DNA from: JBCBSS01 sp039819065
Lineage (GTDB): Bacteria > Bacteroidota > Bacteroidia > Cytophagales > Cyclobacteriaceae
Length of the DNA: 22,489 nucleotides
Assembly (NCBI GenBank): GCA_039819065.1
Contig: JBCBSS010000137.1
Span: 1 to 22,489 of the forward strand
Direction of reading: 5' to 3'
Shown: positions 14,566-22,489 of the stretch, piece by piece
Position numbering within the stretch: the first letter of the stretch is position 1
Layout of the letters: every line of letters starts with the position of its first letter
Program-made: the position numbers and the translations under genes
Notes under the pieces: model-generated
Told to the model about the DNA's origin: nothing
Databases searched by the model: none
The model's input: the letters and a program-made list of their open reading frames with translations, nothing else

Positions 14566-15096
14566 ATGCAAATCAAAATAGGCATCATCAATGTATCTGA
14601 CAGGGCTAGTAAAGGCATATACGAAGATATTCCCGGTAAAGCTGTGGTAGACACTATGAATGAATACCTGGTGTCAGAATGGGATAAAGAATATGCAGTT
14701 ATCCCCGATGAACAAGACCAAATCGCTCAGAAGATGATCGAAATGGCGGATGAAAAAGGCTGTTGCTTGATCGTAACTACAGGTGGTACTGGTCCCGCCA
14801 AACGCGATGTTACCCCAGAGGCTACGGAAGCGGTTTGCCAAAAGATGATGCCCGGATTCGGAGAATTGATGAGACAGGAAAGTCTCAAGTTCGTGCCTAC
14901 CGCTATTCTCTCCCGACAAACTGCCGGTATCAGAAATAACACACTAATAATCAACCTACCCGGCAAGCCTAAAGCCATACGCGAATGCCTTGATGCAGTA
15001 TTCCCGGCCGTTCCCTATTGCATTGACCTAATAGAAGGCCCTTACCTCGAATGTAACGAAGAAGTGATCAAACCCTTCAGGCCAAAGAGCAGCTAA
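14566..15096 (+). CDS. mogA: Molybdopterin adenylyltransferase (MogA/MoaB family)
   Basis: It activates molybdopterin by adenylation before molybdate insertion. Its 176 residues open with MQIKIGIINVSDRAS and contain the family signature TTGGTGPAKRDVTPEAT, followed by PGFGELMRQESL and INLPGKPKAIRECL. I chose ATG 14566 because it gives the normal N-terminus; GTG 14557 would add three residues. It stands alone, with no other moa/moe genes nearby. MogA and MoaB are hard to tell apart from sequence alone. A hairpin follows directly after the stop. Confidence 0.9.
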   Translation: MQIKIGIINVSDRASKGIYEDIPGKAVVDTMNEYLVSEWDKEYAVIPDEQDQIAQKMIEMADEKGCCLIVTTGGTGPAKRDVTPEATEAVCQKMMPGFGELMRQESLKFVPTAILSRQTAGIRNNTLIINLPGKPKAIRECLDAVFPAVPYCIDLIEGPYLECNEEVIKPFRPKSS

Positions 15097-15127
15097 AGCC
15101 TCTTATTGGAGAGGCTGGTTATCTTTT
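15097..15127 (+). terminator. Possible terminator of mogA
   Basis: AGCCTCT (15097-15103) and AGAGGCT (15110-15116) form a perfect 7-bp stem with loop TATTGG, directly after the stop codon. The tail GGTTATCTTTT is only partly U-rich, so termination may be weak. The hairpin may instead belong to the repeat zone that follows. Confidence 0.45.
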
Positions 15128-15190
15128 GGCTAAAGCCCAAAGCAATACCTGTCTATGCATCGAATAGAACCGCTGAAGTAATTTTAGTAT

Positions 15191-15240
15191 GGCCACTTTA
15201 GCCCGTGGTCATCTATCAAGTAAATGAAAAGGCTTTAGCC
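15191..15240 (+). repeat. REP-like repeat, copy 1
   Basis: CCAC (15193-15196) and GTGG (15205-15208) flank TTTAGCCC. The segment ends in AAGGCTTTAGCC. It aligns over about 50 bases with copy 2 at 15407-15460. The core CTTTAGCCCGTGG resembles REP elements moved by RAYT transposases, an identification from memory. No transposase is present in the window. Confidence 0.5.
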
Positions 15241-15406
15241 GCTAAATTTTGAAATGCCACATGATATAAGGGTAGTGCTGTTCAATTAAACTATAAGGTG
15301 AGTTCAGCTATTAGTTATTTGCCACTAAGTTTCTTTCAGAATGACTTTGAGTTGTGTAAGTGGGGTTGCCGTATTTACGACAAGCCTAAAGGATTGACAA
15401 GCTTAT

Positions 15407-15460
15407 TGCCACGATGCTTTAGCCCGTGGCAATCATTGAGCAAGTAACAAGGCCTGAGCC
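15407..15460 (+). repeat. REP-like repeat, copy 2
   Basis: TTGCCACG (15406-15413) and CGTGGCAA (15425-15432) form a perfect 8-bp stem around ATGCTTTAGCC. The stretch then runs to AAGGCCTGAGCC, parallel to copy 1 about 216 bases upstream. The 542 gene-free bases between mogA and the next gene hold these two copies, a reversed intergenic repeat (15479-15522), and little else I can interpret. Confidence 0.55.
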
Positions 15461-15478
15461 ACGCAAATCACCCAGTTT

Positions 15479-15522
15479 GAGATTCCCCGAATTCAATCCT
15501 GCGTCCTGAATCGGAGAATGAC
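15479..15522 (-). repeat. GTCATT-type intergenic repeat, reversed copy
   Basis: Read on the minus strand it begins GTCATTCTCCGATTC and ends GGGGAATCTC. It has the same outline as the copies at 17995-18049 and 18192-18257 (GTCATT at one end, GGAATC or AATC at the other). It is degenerate and non-coding. Confidence 0.5.
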
Positions 15523-15638
15523 ATTCAAATTAATCGCCGCATTTTAAAACCATTCAATAACACACTTCAAAAACTGCTTCTTTTTGATAAATTTTTAAAG
15601 ATTTTTCTATCTTATAAAAAATTCTAAAAGATTGAACT

Positions 15639-16229
15639 ATGGACAGACGTGAAGCGATTAAGAGAACGTCGCTGATGATGGGCATGGCCGTTTCTTCCTC
15701 GGTGGTTACCGGCCTTATGCAAGGATGCTCAACCCCTCTCCGAGAAGTGGGCTGGACGCCATCATTCCTGAGTGTAGAACAAGCCAGACTGGTAGGAGAT
15801 ATTGCTGAGCGCATCATTCCCAAAACAGACACCCCTGGCGCACTTGATCAGGGAGTGGATGCTTTCATTGATATGATCGTAAAGGAATGCTTTGACTCGA
15901 AAGAGCAAACCATGTTTCAGGAAGGGTTAACCGAATTCGAATCAAAATGTGATGAGATAACGGGTAAGTCATTTGCTGCTTGCACCACTAAAGAGCAAGA
16001 CAAAGTTTTGGGTGAAATTGAAGACAAGCAGCTTTCCGCTTTCAAAGAGAACCCTGACCCTTCTAAAAAGCCCATTTACCTACAGATAAGAGAGCTTACA
16101 CTGCTCAACTACTTCACGTCTGAAACAGTTATGACTAGCCAGTTCATCTATGAACCCATTCCAACCAAACTGGAAGGTTGTATTCCTATGGAAAAAGGCC
16201 AGAAGGCTAAAGTAGGAAACGCATTCTAA
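15639..16229 (+). CDS. Gluconate 2-dehydrogenase subunit 3-like protein (Tat signal)
   Basis: The 196 residues match the outline of the gluconate 2-dehydrogenase subunit 3 family: a twin-arginine signal (DRREAIKRTSL, R3-R4), a hydrophobic stretch, then a helical domain with QARLVGDIAERIIPKTDTPGA near the start and a YFTSE/YEPIP region near the end. A Cys at position 30 after LMQG could be a lipid site. These proteins partner GMC dehydrogenases and help export or anchor them. The GMC gene begins 17 bases later, so the pair is almost certainly one complex and one operon. The substrate is not shown by the sequence. Confidence 0.85.
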   Translation: MDRREAIKRTSLMMGMAVSSSVVTGLMQGCSTPLREVGWTPSFLSVEQARLVGDIAERIIPKTDTPGALDQGVDAFIDMIVKECFDSKEQTMFQEGLTEFESKCDEITGKSFAACTTKEQDKVLGEIEDKQLSAFKENPDPSKKPIYLQIRELTLLNYFTSETVMTSQFIYEPIPTKLEGCIPMEKGQKAKVGNAF

Positions 16230-16246
16230 ACCTCTATTACGAATCT

Positions 16247-17935
16247 ATGCAAAACGAAGAAACTACGTATGACGCCATCGTCGTTGGCTCAGGTATAACG
16301 GGTGGTTGGGCCGCCAAAGAATTAACCGAAAAAGGACTGAAGACATTGGTACTGGAACGGGGTAGGGATGTGCAACATGTTGAAGACTATCCTACCGCCA
16401 ACATGGCACCTTGGCAATTTGATAAAAGAGGCATCGACACCACAGAGGAAAAGGAAGAATATCACATACAAAGTACCACTTATGCCTTTACAGCTGGAAC
16501 AAAGCAGTTCTTTGTCAAAGATAAGGAAAACCCATATACTACACCCGAAGACAAGCCATTCCGCTGGATAAGGGGGTATCACGTCGGAGGGAGGTCACTT
16601 ACCTGGGGCAGGCAAAGCTACCGACTAAGTGATCTTGATTTTGAAGCCAACGCCAAAGAAGGCATTGGTGTTGATTGGCCAATCCGATACAAAGACCTTG
16701 AACCTTGGTATGACTATGTAGAATCGTTCATTGGTGTAAGTGGCCAGAATGAAGGCTTGGAACAACTGCCTGATGGTAAATTCCAGCCGCCAATGGACAT
16801 GTATTGTGTGGAGGAAAAAGTAAGTAAGGCAGTTAAGGAGACCTGGACCGACAGGCTCATGACTATTGGTAGAACAGCGAATCTCACTGAGCCACTACCC
16901 GGTAGGGCCAATTGTCAATATAGAAACCTCTGCTACAGAGGCTGTCCCTTCGGCGCGTACTTCAGTAGCAATTCTTCTACCTTGCCAGCAGCGTTGAAGA
17001 CTGGCAATCTGACCTTACGCCCTCATTCTATTGTAGAATCACTGATCTACGATGAGCAAAAAGGTAAGGCTGTAGGTGTCAGAATAATCGATGCCGAGAC
17101 GAGTCAGACGAAGGAATACTATGCTAAAGTGATCTTCCTTTGCGCTTCTACGTTGGGTTCTACCTGGATCTTAATGAACTCAAAAAGTAATCGCTTCCCC
17201 AACGGCTTTGGCAATGCCAGTGGTGCTTTAGGTAAGTATCTCATGGATCACCATTTTCAGGTTTTTTCAAGAGCGCAGTTTGATGGCTTTGAAGATAAGT
17301 ACTATCGCGGATACCGGCCAAACGGTATTTATGTACCCAGATTCAGAAACATCAAAGAAAAACACCCAGATTTTCTTCGTGGCTATGGCATGCAAGGCGG
17401 CGCATACAGGCGTGGTTGGAAACATGCCAATGACCAGAAAGGCTTTGGTGCAGATTTCAAAGCCTCACTAACCGAACCCGGGGGATGGGAAATGACCCTG
17501 ATGGGATTCGGTGAGTGCCTGCCTTATGAAGATAATAAAGTGACGCTAAACCCTGATGTTACTGATAAATGGGGGCTGCCGACATGGACGATCGATTGTG
17601 AGTTTAAAGAAAACGAATATGCCATGCGAAAAGACATGGCCATTACCACTAGGGAAATTCTTGAAGCTGGAGGCGGAAAAAACATTGAAACCTTTGACAA
17701 GTCTGATGTGCCTGGTTTTGGCATCCACGAAATGGGCACCGCCAGAATGGGCAAAGACCCAAAGACCTCAGTACTTAACAAATGGAATCAGGTACACGAA
17801 GCCAAGAACGTCTTTGTTACGGACGGTTCTGCAATGACATCTTCCGCCTGCCAGAACCCTTCATTGACTTATATGGCATTGACTGCAAGGGCGGTAGACC
17901 ACGCCGTGAGTGAGTTGAAGAAGAGAAACTTGTAA
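16247..17935 (+). CDS. GMC-family FAD-dependent oxidoreductase (dehydrogenase large subunit)
   Basis: A 562-residue flavoprotein that oxidises an alcohol or sugar. The FAD-binding motif GSGITGG is at 14-20, in VVGSGITGGWAAKEL. GGRSLTWGR is the second flavin contact, and NLCYRGCPFGAYFSS is the Cys-containing segment typical of the gluconate/sorbitol dehydrogenase subgroup. The catalytic pair is H494 (GIHEMGTARMG) and N537 (ACQNPSLTYMA), and the C-terminal VTDGS closes the FAD site. It lacks its own signal peptide, so export as a folded complex with the Tat-signal partner is likely. Electron acceptor and substrate are unknown; no cytochrome c subunit is adjacent. Confidence 0.92.
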   Translation: MQNEETTYDAIVVGSGITGGWAAKELTEKGLKTLVLERGRDVQHVEDYPTANMAPWQFDKRGIDTTEEKEEYHIQSTTYAFTAGTKQFFVKDKENPYTTPEDKPFRWIRGYHVGGRSLTWGRQSYRLSDLDFEANAKEGIGVDWPIRYKDLEPWYDYVESFIGVSGQNEGLEQLPDGKFQPPMDMYCVEEKVSKAVKETWTDRLMTIGRTANLTEPLPGRANCQYRNLCYRGCPFGAYFSSNSSTLPAALKTGNLTLRPHSIVESLIYDEQKGKAVGVRIIDAETSQTKEYYAKVIFLCASTLGSTWILMNSKSNRFPNGFGNASGALGKYLMDHHFQVFSRAQFDGFEDKYYRGYRPNGIYVPRFRNIKEKHPDFLRGYGMQGGAYRRGWKHANDQKGFGADFKASLTEPGGWEMTLMGFGECLPYEDNKVTLNPDVTDKWGLPTWTIDCEFKENEYAMRKDMAITTREILEAGGGKNIETFDKSDVPGFGIHEMGTARMGKDPKTSVLNKWNQVHEAKNVFVTDGSAMTSSACQNPSLTYMALTARAVDHAVSELKKRNL

Positions 17936-17994
17936 GAGACATAAGAAGTAAGACATAAGATAAAAGAGCATAGGCTACGAATTGAATTCAGGTT

Positions 17995-18049
17995 GTCATT
18001 ACGTCCGTCAGTGGACGGACAGGCTGCGACGAAGGAGTAAAGTAATCCA
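17995..18049 (+). repeat. GTCATT-type intergenic repeat, copy A
   Basis: The element runs from GTCATTACG through GTCCGTC (18003-18009)/GACGGAC (18014-18020), a perfect inverted repeat with loop AGTG, then GCGACGAAGG, to AGTAATCCA. Its outline matches the dispersed element GTCATTGCGAG...GACGAAGG...AATCT found in many Bacteroidota genomes (from memory). It is non-coding. Confidence 0.6.
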
Positions 18050-18191
18050 GTTGCTAATTACGAATTACTAATTTCAAATTATGGATTGAGTTCTGCGCAT
18101 GGTGCTTCTGTGCAGCAATTTATTAGCTCATGGAAGTAAATAGAATTAAGTAGAAATACACGGAAATAAATAAGTGAACGAGCATCTAAGC

Positions 18192-18257
18192 GTCATTCCC
18201 TTGCGATCCGTCAGCGGACGGACAAGTGCCTACTCGTCGGGAGAGACTTGGGAATCT
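18192..18257 (+). repeat. GTCATT-type intergenic repeat, copy B
   Basis: It begins GTCATTCCCTTGCGA and contains TCCGTC (18207-18212)/GACGGA (18217-18222) around AGCG, then ends GACTTGGGAATCT. It shares the palindrome and both ends with copy A. GGGAATCT is nearly the complement of the opening, so the whole element can fold on itself. Confidence 0.6.
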
Positions 18258-18319
18258 ATTTATCAAACATGAGAAGCAAGACTGCATATCTGGATAAAGC
18301 TAGAACTCGGATAGAGACT

Positions 18320-18436
18320 GTCATGGCGAGGTACGAAGCCACCACGGATTGGCGGTCAGGAAAAAACACTTCTTGATAGGGCGGCCTAATCCAACTACCC
18401 TGTGTAGTCATTCTGAATAACTGTGCTGGCGTAATC
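18320..18436 (+). repeat. Decayed GTCATT-type repeats, copies C and D
   Basis: GTCATGGCGAGGTACGAAGC begins at 18320, and GTCATTCTGAATAACTG begins at 18407 and reaches GTAATCT at 18436. Both keep only parts of the element. The 17936-18586 gene-free stretch (651 bases) consists of copies A to D plus AT-rich filler. I see no open reading frame or RNA gene in it. Confidence 0.4.
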
Positions 18437-18555
18437 TATACAACTTCTATCTATTTACGAGCTGTCGGTTGTTAATGCCCCTTTGCTAAATGTCACTCCT
18501 TGAACAAAAGACTTCTACAGTGAATTTTTTGTGCAGCTTAAGTATGCGTTCATAT

Positions 18556-18563
18556 TAAATTTG
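18556..18563 (+). promoter_or_regulatory. -7 promoter element of the OmpA-like gene
   Basis: TAAATTTG matches TAnnTTTG and predicts a start near 18568, about 19 bases before the ATG at 18587. A TTTG at 18528-18531 lies 24 bases upstream, farther than the 19 bases of the two attenuator promoters. Confidence 0.5.
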
Positions 18564-18586
18564 TGACTTTTCGGCGAAGGCCGATT

Positions 18587-20491
18587 ATGAACACCAACAA
18601 CACTAATCACAATATGAACAAGGTTTTCCTATTACTTATACCCGTAGTTATTTCCTTCAACTTATACGCCCAAAAAGCCGAGGTCGGTGACTTTGATGTA
18701 GAAGTGAAGTACGATGGTTCAAAAAAATGCAATACTTATGAAGAATTGATGGAAGATGCTCCTTGGGACGTGAGTTTCGGCATCTCCATTAATGATGGTA
18801 AGCTTTATCTGTATGCGACTGATGAAAACTACTTCGATCAGCTTTTTGATAGCAAATACGACGGCTTTGCGATAGACGCTGTAAGCAAAAGGCAATTTCC
18901 CTGCGATGCCCCAAACAGACTTAATCCCGGACCTTTCAATGGCAAGGCGATGAAACCGCTCTACCGAGGTGATTTCAAAGACAGAATTATACGGGATAAT
19001 AACGGCAATCTGTTTGTAGAATATGGGAAAATACCAATAGGCATTAAACCTGACGATGTGGAATTCAACCTGCTGATTCTCCAGAATAAAATGGCCTGTC
19101 ACTATGGAGTAACTTATAATTTAGAGCGAGTGAATTTCGACATTTTGGAAATGGGCTTTTACAAAGATTCTACTTCACAAAATGGTATAAGCAATAGATA
19201 CCGCAGCCTCAATAAAAGGCTACGTTTTGAGGTGCCATTCAAGAAGAATAAGATGGAGTTCAAAGACTCGGATATCCAACCTATGGTTGATACACTAAAT
19301 TTCACAGATTATGACATAAAAAGTATCACTATCAAAGCCTACAGTTCGGTAGAAGGCTCTTATGAGAACAATGTAAAACTTCAGAACGGAAGAGCTCAGA
19401 GTATAGTTGATTTGCTACAACAGCATCAGAATAGGACCATCATCTCGGATATTAAAGCTTCGGAAAATTGGGTGGAGTTTTTCAACGATATAGAAGATAC
19501 GGACTATGCCGATTTAAGAAGCAGTTCAAAAGATGAAATAAAGAGGATGCTTCTTCAGCCGGAATTATTAGAGCAGTTGGAGCCTATACTGAAGCATCAC
19601 AGAAAGGCGGTGATTGATATTGACATGGAAAGTAAATTACTGGTGGACTACAATGACCCTATACAGTTAAAAGCGCTTTTCAATAAGAGTATTGAAGAGA
19701 AGAATCTTGATGAAGCTTATTATTTGCAGGAAATAATATTTGAAAAGGTAAGAAATGCCTCTCTACCTGATCGATTTCTAAATGAGCTTGAAATACCTCA
19801 GACGATAACCTACCTCGGAGTCTTAAACAACATGGCACTATTCGAATACGAACACCTAAATGACTTAAATGAGGCCATTGATGCATTGAAACGCCTCGAG
19901 GAGATAGACCCGAAGAATGAAAGGATTAAGTATAACACCACGGCGCTATTCATTCAATCATGGAAATACAATATCGAATCTGACTCAAAAAGAGAAAAAA
20001 TTGCGAGTCGTCTGAAAGCGCTTGAAAGGAGTAAAACACCATATCCATTAGTAAGACGGATGTGGATAAACTACCACATTATTTTGACGCAGTATAAGTT
20101 TTTGATAAGGGATTACGAGCAAAGGAATAAGTCGATGAAATTCGTTACAAGCAATTATGAGAAGGAGAAACTTAATGATAAAGATGCTTTGACATTAGCT
20201 AAGTACTTTTCTTTCAACTCAAATCTTAAGGAAGCCATAAGGCTAGTCTATCCAAGAGCCACACAGTTTCAAGCCGATGAAGAGCTTTTGTTCTATTTTA
20301 TAAATCTATCATTCTTTTATCTCAGCGACTACACTGATACAGAGGCTTATAGAATTGCACTGGAGAACGCTCGTGATGCAAATAAGGAAAGATTTTGCCA
20401 ACTTTTTGGCAATAGCCAATATGGAGGAGTGTCATTTCAGCTTCTTTCGGATGATTACCTCAAAGATGTCTATTGTGAAAACTGTAAATGA
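18587..20491 (+). CDS. Secreted protein with OmpA-like segment and helical repeats
   Basis: A 634-residue protein I cannot assign to a named function. It carries a signal peptide (MNKVFLLLIPVVISFNLYAQ, from the internal ATG at 18614). I kept ATG 18587 because it follows the -7 element; the in-frame GTG at 18563 lies inside that element. Residues about 20-190 form a unique domain with Cys-containing KCNTYEE and FPCDAPN. Residues about 235-350 look OmpA-like: ITIKAYSSVEGSYENN (A251 on) and LQNGRAQSIVDLLQ resemble the peptidoglycan-binding core, though key residues are not all kept. The remainder is helical and TPR-like (ALKRLEEIDPKNERIKYN). It ends in CENCK. A periplasmic or envelope role is inferred. 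It stands alone, convergent with pirin. Confidence 0.8.
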   Translation: MNTNNTNHNMNKVFLLLIPVVISFNLYAQKAEVGDFDVEVKYDGSKKCNTYEELMEDAPWDVSFGISINDGKLYLYATDENYFDQLFDSKYDGFAIDAVSKRQFPCDAPNRLNPGPFNGKAMKPLYRGDFKDRIIRDNNGNLFVEYGKIPIGIKPDDVEFNLLILQNKMACHYGVTYNLERVNFDILEMGFYKDSTSQNGISNRYRSLNKRLRFEVPFKKNKMEFKDSDIQPMVDTLNFTDYDIKSITIKAYSSVEGSYENNVKLQNGRAQSIVDLLQQHQNRTIISDIKASENWVEFFNDIEDTDYADLRSSSKDEIKRMLLQPELLEQLEPILKHHRKAVIDIDMESKLLVDYNDPIQLKALFNKSIEEKNLDEAYYLQEIIFEKVRNASLPDRFLNELEIPQTITYLGVLNNMALFEYEHLNDLNEAIDALKRLEEIDPKNERIKYNTTALFIQSWKYNIESDSKREKIASRLKALERSKTPYPLVRRMWINYHIILTQYKFLIRDYEQRNKSMKFVTSNYEKEKLNDKDALTLAKYFSFNSNLKEAIRLVYPRATQFQADEELLFYFINLSFFYLSDYTDTEAYRIALENARDANKERFCQLFGNSQYGGVSFQLLSDDYLKDVYCENCK

Positions 20492-20577
20492 TTAGCGCCG
20501 ACTTTAATACCAAACCATCAACATACCATCTTTTCTTACTAATCACCATATACTAAATACTAACGACTAAACTACTC

Positions 20578-21447
20578 TCAATCAAATTCCTCGATCAAAA
20601 TCCCCATCTTTCCCATTTGGTAATCGCGCATGGCTTCCATCACCTCTGTTTGGGTATTCATCACATAAGGCCCATAATGCGTGACAGGCTCGTTAATAGG
20701 CTCGCCAGCCAGTAAAAGGATTCTGGTATTTTCCCTTGCCTCAATCGTAATCTCATCGTGATCATTCGCGAAATGAATCAGGTTCAATCCGTCAACCAAT
20801 CCATAACCTTCGACCCTCAATTGGCCATCGAGTAGATAAAGGGCACAATTCATTTCACTAGGTGCTTCCAAAGTATGAAAAGCACCTGCTTCTAAATGCC
20901 CCATTATGATTAGCGCATTAAGCTTAGCGCGTACGGGGCCTTGCAGTCCTGCTGTTTGTCCACATACAACTTTGAAAACCCCTTCACCTTGCGAAGGCTT
21001 GAATTCTGGCAGCTCATCGCCCTGTAAAGGCTGGTAATCAGGCTGGTCCATTTTATGCGCCTTGGGCGTATTGATCCATACTTGAATGATTTCTTGCGCA
21101 CCACCATTTTCTGCCGTCGTTTTAGAAGGACGTTCGCTATGAATGATACCCATACCCGCATCCATCCATTGGACACCTCCTTTATCAATGACACTGCTGT
21201 TCTGTCTGGAATCTCGGTGGTGAATACTGCCCTCAAAGATGAAAGTGACAGGCGAGAAGCCCCGGTGCGGATGAGGACCTACACCTAAATCTCGAGGGCT
21301 TGAACCTGCCGGTATTTGAGTGCTATGATGATGCAAAAGTAGAAAAGGATCAAGTTGCTCGACGTTGGCGGTGGGGAAAGGCTGCCTCAAAACGATGCCT
21401 CCCATATCTACCTCTTCGGCGTAGAGAATGCGTTTGACTGATCTCAT
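20578..21447 (-). CDS. Pirin family protein
   Basis: A 289-residue bicupin. The metal site is H59 and H61 (GPHPHRGF) with H103 and E105 (IIHSERPS), as in pirins with quercetinase-like activity. The C-terminal cupin has lost the metal site, and the protein ends in EEFD. Bacterial pirins act as quercetin 2,3-dioxygenases or as redox-related regulators of metabolism; the sequence does not choose between these. Start and stop are clear on the minus strand. A 9-bp palindrome lies 27-49 bases upstream and probably controls it. It follows the PHP-phosphatase gene on the same strand with a 97-base gap. Confidence 0.93.
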   Translation of the reverse strand: MRSVKRILYAEEVDMGGIVLRQPFPTANVEQLDPFLLLHHHSTQIPAGSSPRDLGVGPHPHRGFSPVTFIFEGSIHHRDSRQNSSVIDKGGVQWMDAGMGIIHSERPSKTTAENGGAQEIIQVWINTPKAHKMDQPDYQPLQGDELPEFKPSQGEGVFKVVCGQTAGLQGPVRAKLNALIIMGHLEAGAFHTLEAPSEMNCALYLLDGQLRVEGYGLVDGLNLIHFANDHDEITIEARENTRILLLAGEPINEPVTHYGPYVMNTQTEVMEAMRDYQMGKMGILIEEFD

Positions 21448-21473
21448 AGAATGGCGATATAAATGCTATGGCA

Positions 21474-21496
21474 ATGTAACTTAAGACAAGTTACAT
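21474..21496 (-). promoter_or_regulatory. Perfect palindrome upstream of pirin (candidate operator)
   Basis: ATGTAACTT (21474-21482) and AAGTTACAT (21488-21496) are a perfect 9-bp inverted repeat with spacer AAGAC. The centres of the arms are 14 bases apart, suiting a dimeric regulator. The GTAACTT core resembles operators of HxlR-type redox or quinone regulators (inference). No terminator U tract follows on either strand. Confidence 0.5.
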
Positions 21497-21544
21497 CGAA
21501 AATCCGAGAAGCATCCAGGAAATCGTAGTGCTATGACTAAGCTT

Positions 21545-22426
21545 CTAAACCTGCGCCTTTTGAGGCAACCTCAACCCATCCATATCAAACTCAACATCTT
21601 GCCATTGATTGTCTAGCAGCACCCTGAGACACTTAAACCCCAGTTCTCTAAGTAAATAGGCAGTCTTACCAAATGAGTTGATGATGTCTTCAGGATGGTG
21701 TGTGTCGGAATTTAAGGTGACCGGAATTTTGCGTTTTAGAATTTCCTCTAATATCCAGGGGCTAGGGTAGGGTTTAGTGGTAAGCCCTTTGTAAATACCC
21801 CTTGTATTGATTTCAATGATGCACCCAGCTCCAGCTATACAATCTAGTGTTTTCAGCACTTCTACCTGATACCATTTGCTGAATTCGGCAAAGTGCTGTC
21901 CATCTTTATTATGAATTTTGATCTTATCCAGATGACCGACAATATCTGGTCGGGACGTTTCAACCATCTCTCTGGTCAGCGCAAAATACCTCGTGACGGC
22001 CTTTCTAACATTACCACCAAAGATTTCATCTACACCACGTTTAAAAGTCTGATAAGTAGCGTCCACTTCCCATGGTTCGCCATTGTCAAATCGATCTACA
22101 AAGTGAATAGACCCTATCGTGTAGTCGAGGTCTTTTACCACATATTTGGCCGCTTTAGGGCTAGCTACACCGGGTATAAAATCTACCTCCATACCCATAT
22201 ACACCTGAATGTGGTCAGCATAACTGCTTCTTAAGCGTTTAACTTCTTCCACATAAGCTCCAACATCTCCTTCACTTATACACCATTTGGCATCAAAAGG
22301 TAAAGGTGCGTGAGAAGAAAAGCCATAAGCAATCATATTCTTGTCAATAGCCCTTTTCAAATACTCCTCGGGTTCGAATTTCCCATCACAAAAATGGCAA
22401 TGGCTATGATAATTGGTCCACAACAT
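21545..22426 (-). CDS. PHP-domain phosphatase, histidinol-phosphatase (HisJ/HisK) type
   Basis: A 293-residue PHP protein. Metal ligands are visible in YHSHCH (H7, H9), SSHAP (H39), GMEVDF (E80) and GSIHF (H108), together with GHLDK, EINTRG and NSDTHHPED. This order is that of the HisJ/HisK histidinol-phosphatases, which make histidinol in the His pathway with a tri-metal site. No his genes are nearby, and many Bacteroidota use HisB for this step, so another phosphoester substrate is possible. ATG 22426 gives MLWTNYHSH, the normal N-terminus. Confidence 0.85.
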   Translation of the reverse strand: MLWTNYHSHCHFCDGKFEPEEYLKRAIDKNMIAYGFSSHAPLPFDAKWCISEGDVGAYVEEVKRLRSSYADHIQVYMGMEVDFIPGVASPKAAKYVVKDLDYTIGSIHFVDRFDNGEPWEVDATYQTFKRGVDEIFGGNVRKAVTRYFALTREMVETSRPDIVGHLDKIKIHNKDGQHFAEFSKWYQVEVLKTLDCIAGAGCIIEINTRGIYKGLTTKPYPSPWILEEILKRKIPVTLNSDTHHPEDIINSFGKTAYLLRELGFKCLRVLLDNQWQDVEFDMDGLRLPQKAQV

Positions 22427-22489
22427 AAAAAATAGAATGAATATCCTTAAAGCTAGCCTACGGAGATTACTTCAAAGTGTATAGAAAGT

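Noticed and set aside
15097..15638. A decayed protein-coding transposon between mogA and the Tat-signal gene
   Set aside because: No frame shows transposase-like residues; only short palindromic repeats are visible.

Overview
The window is a chromosomal stretch from a Bacteroidota bacterium, most likely a marine-type Cytophagales (Fulvivirga/Roseivirga-like relatives; inferred from gene content, not tested). The sequence evidence is moderate GC, few Shine-Dalgarno sites, and several promoters of the Bacteroidota form TTTG-N19-TAnnTTTG. It is ordinary core chromosome with no phage or plasmid genes. Its strongest signals are regulatory RNA rather than proteins.

Region 1 (1-7877): the 3' tail of an unidentified gene is followed by a full tryptophan operon, trpE-G-D-C-F-B-A. 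It ends with a type I-beta DAHP synthase (aroF), the first enzyme of the shikimate pathway. Upstream of trpE is a complete ribosome-dependent attenuator: a promoter, a 19-residue leader peptide with three consecutive Trp codons, a hairpin over those codons, an antiterminator, and a terminator with a U tract.

Region 2 (7878-9083): phenylalanine 4-hydroxylase (phhA) is preceded by a second attenuator of the same design. Its 21-codon leader peptide carries five Tyr codons (YYYYCY), and an antiterminator and terminator with matching geometry follow. PhhA makes Tyr from Phe, so stalling on Tyr codons would switch on Tyr supply. I regard this candidate Tyr attenuator as the most interesting item here. 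In both systems the predicted transcription start falls almost on the leader AUG, so both leader mRNAs look leaderless or nearly so.

Region 3 (9084-14399): a probable operon of cysS, yidD, an ACMSD-type decarboxylase (kynurenine branch) and a secreted TPR-like protein with a DnaJ-like Cys motif. Then comes trhO (tRNA uridine hydroxylase) with its own promoter and a small TTG-started lipoprotein-like gene.

Region 4 (14400-18586): mogA, a REP-like repeat zone, a Tat-signal gluconate-2-dehydrogenase-subunit-3-like protein paired with a GMC oxidoreductase, and a gene-free stretch with several degenerate copies of an intergenic repeat.

Region 5 (18587-22489): a large secreted protein with an OmpA-like segment and helical repeats; then, on the minus strand, a PHP-family phosphatase (histidinol-phosphatase type) and a pirin separated by a perfect 9-bp palindrome that looks like an operator.

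Taken together, regions 1 and 2 join Trp synthesis, the entry to the shikimate pathway and Phe-to-Tyr conversion on one strand. Each part is controlled by ribosome stalling on codons for its own end product.
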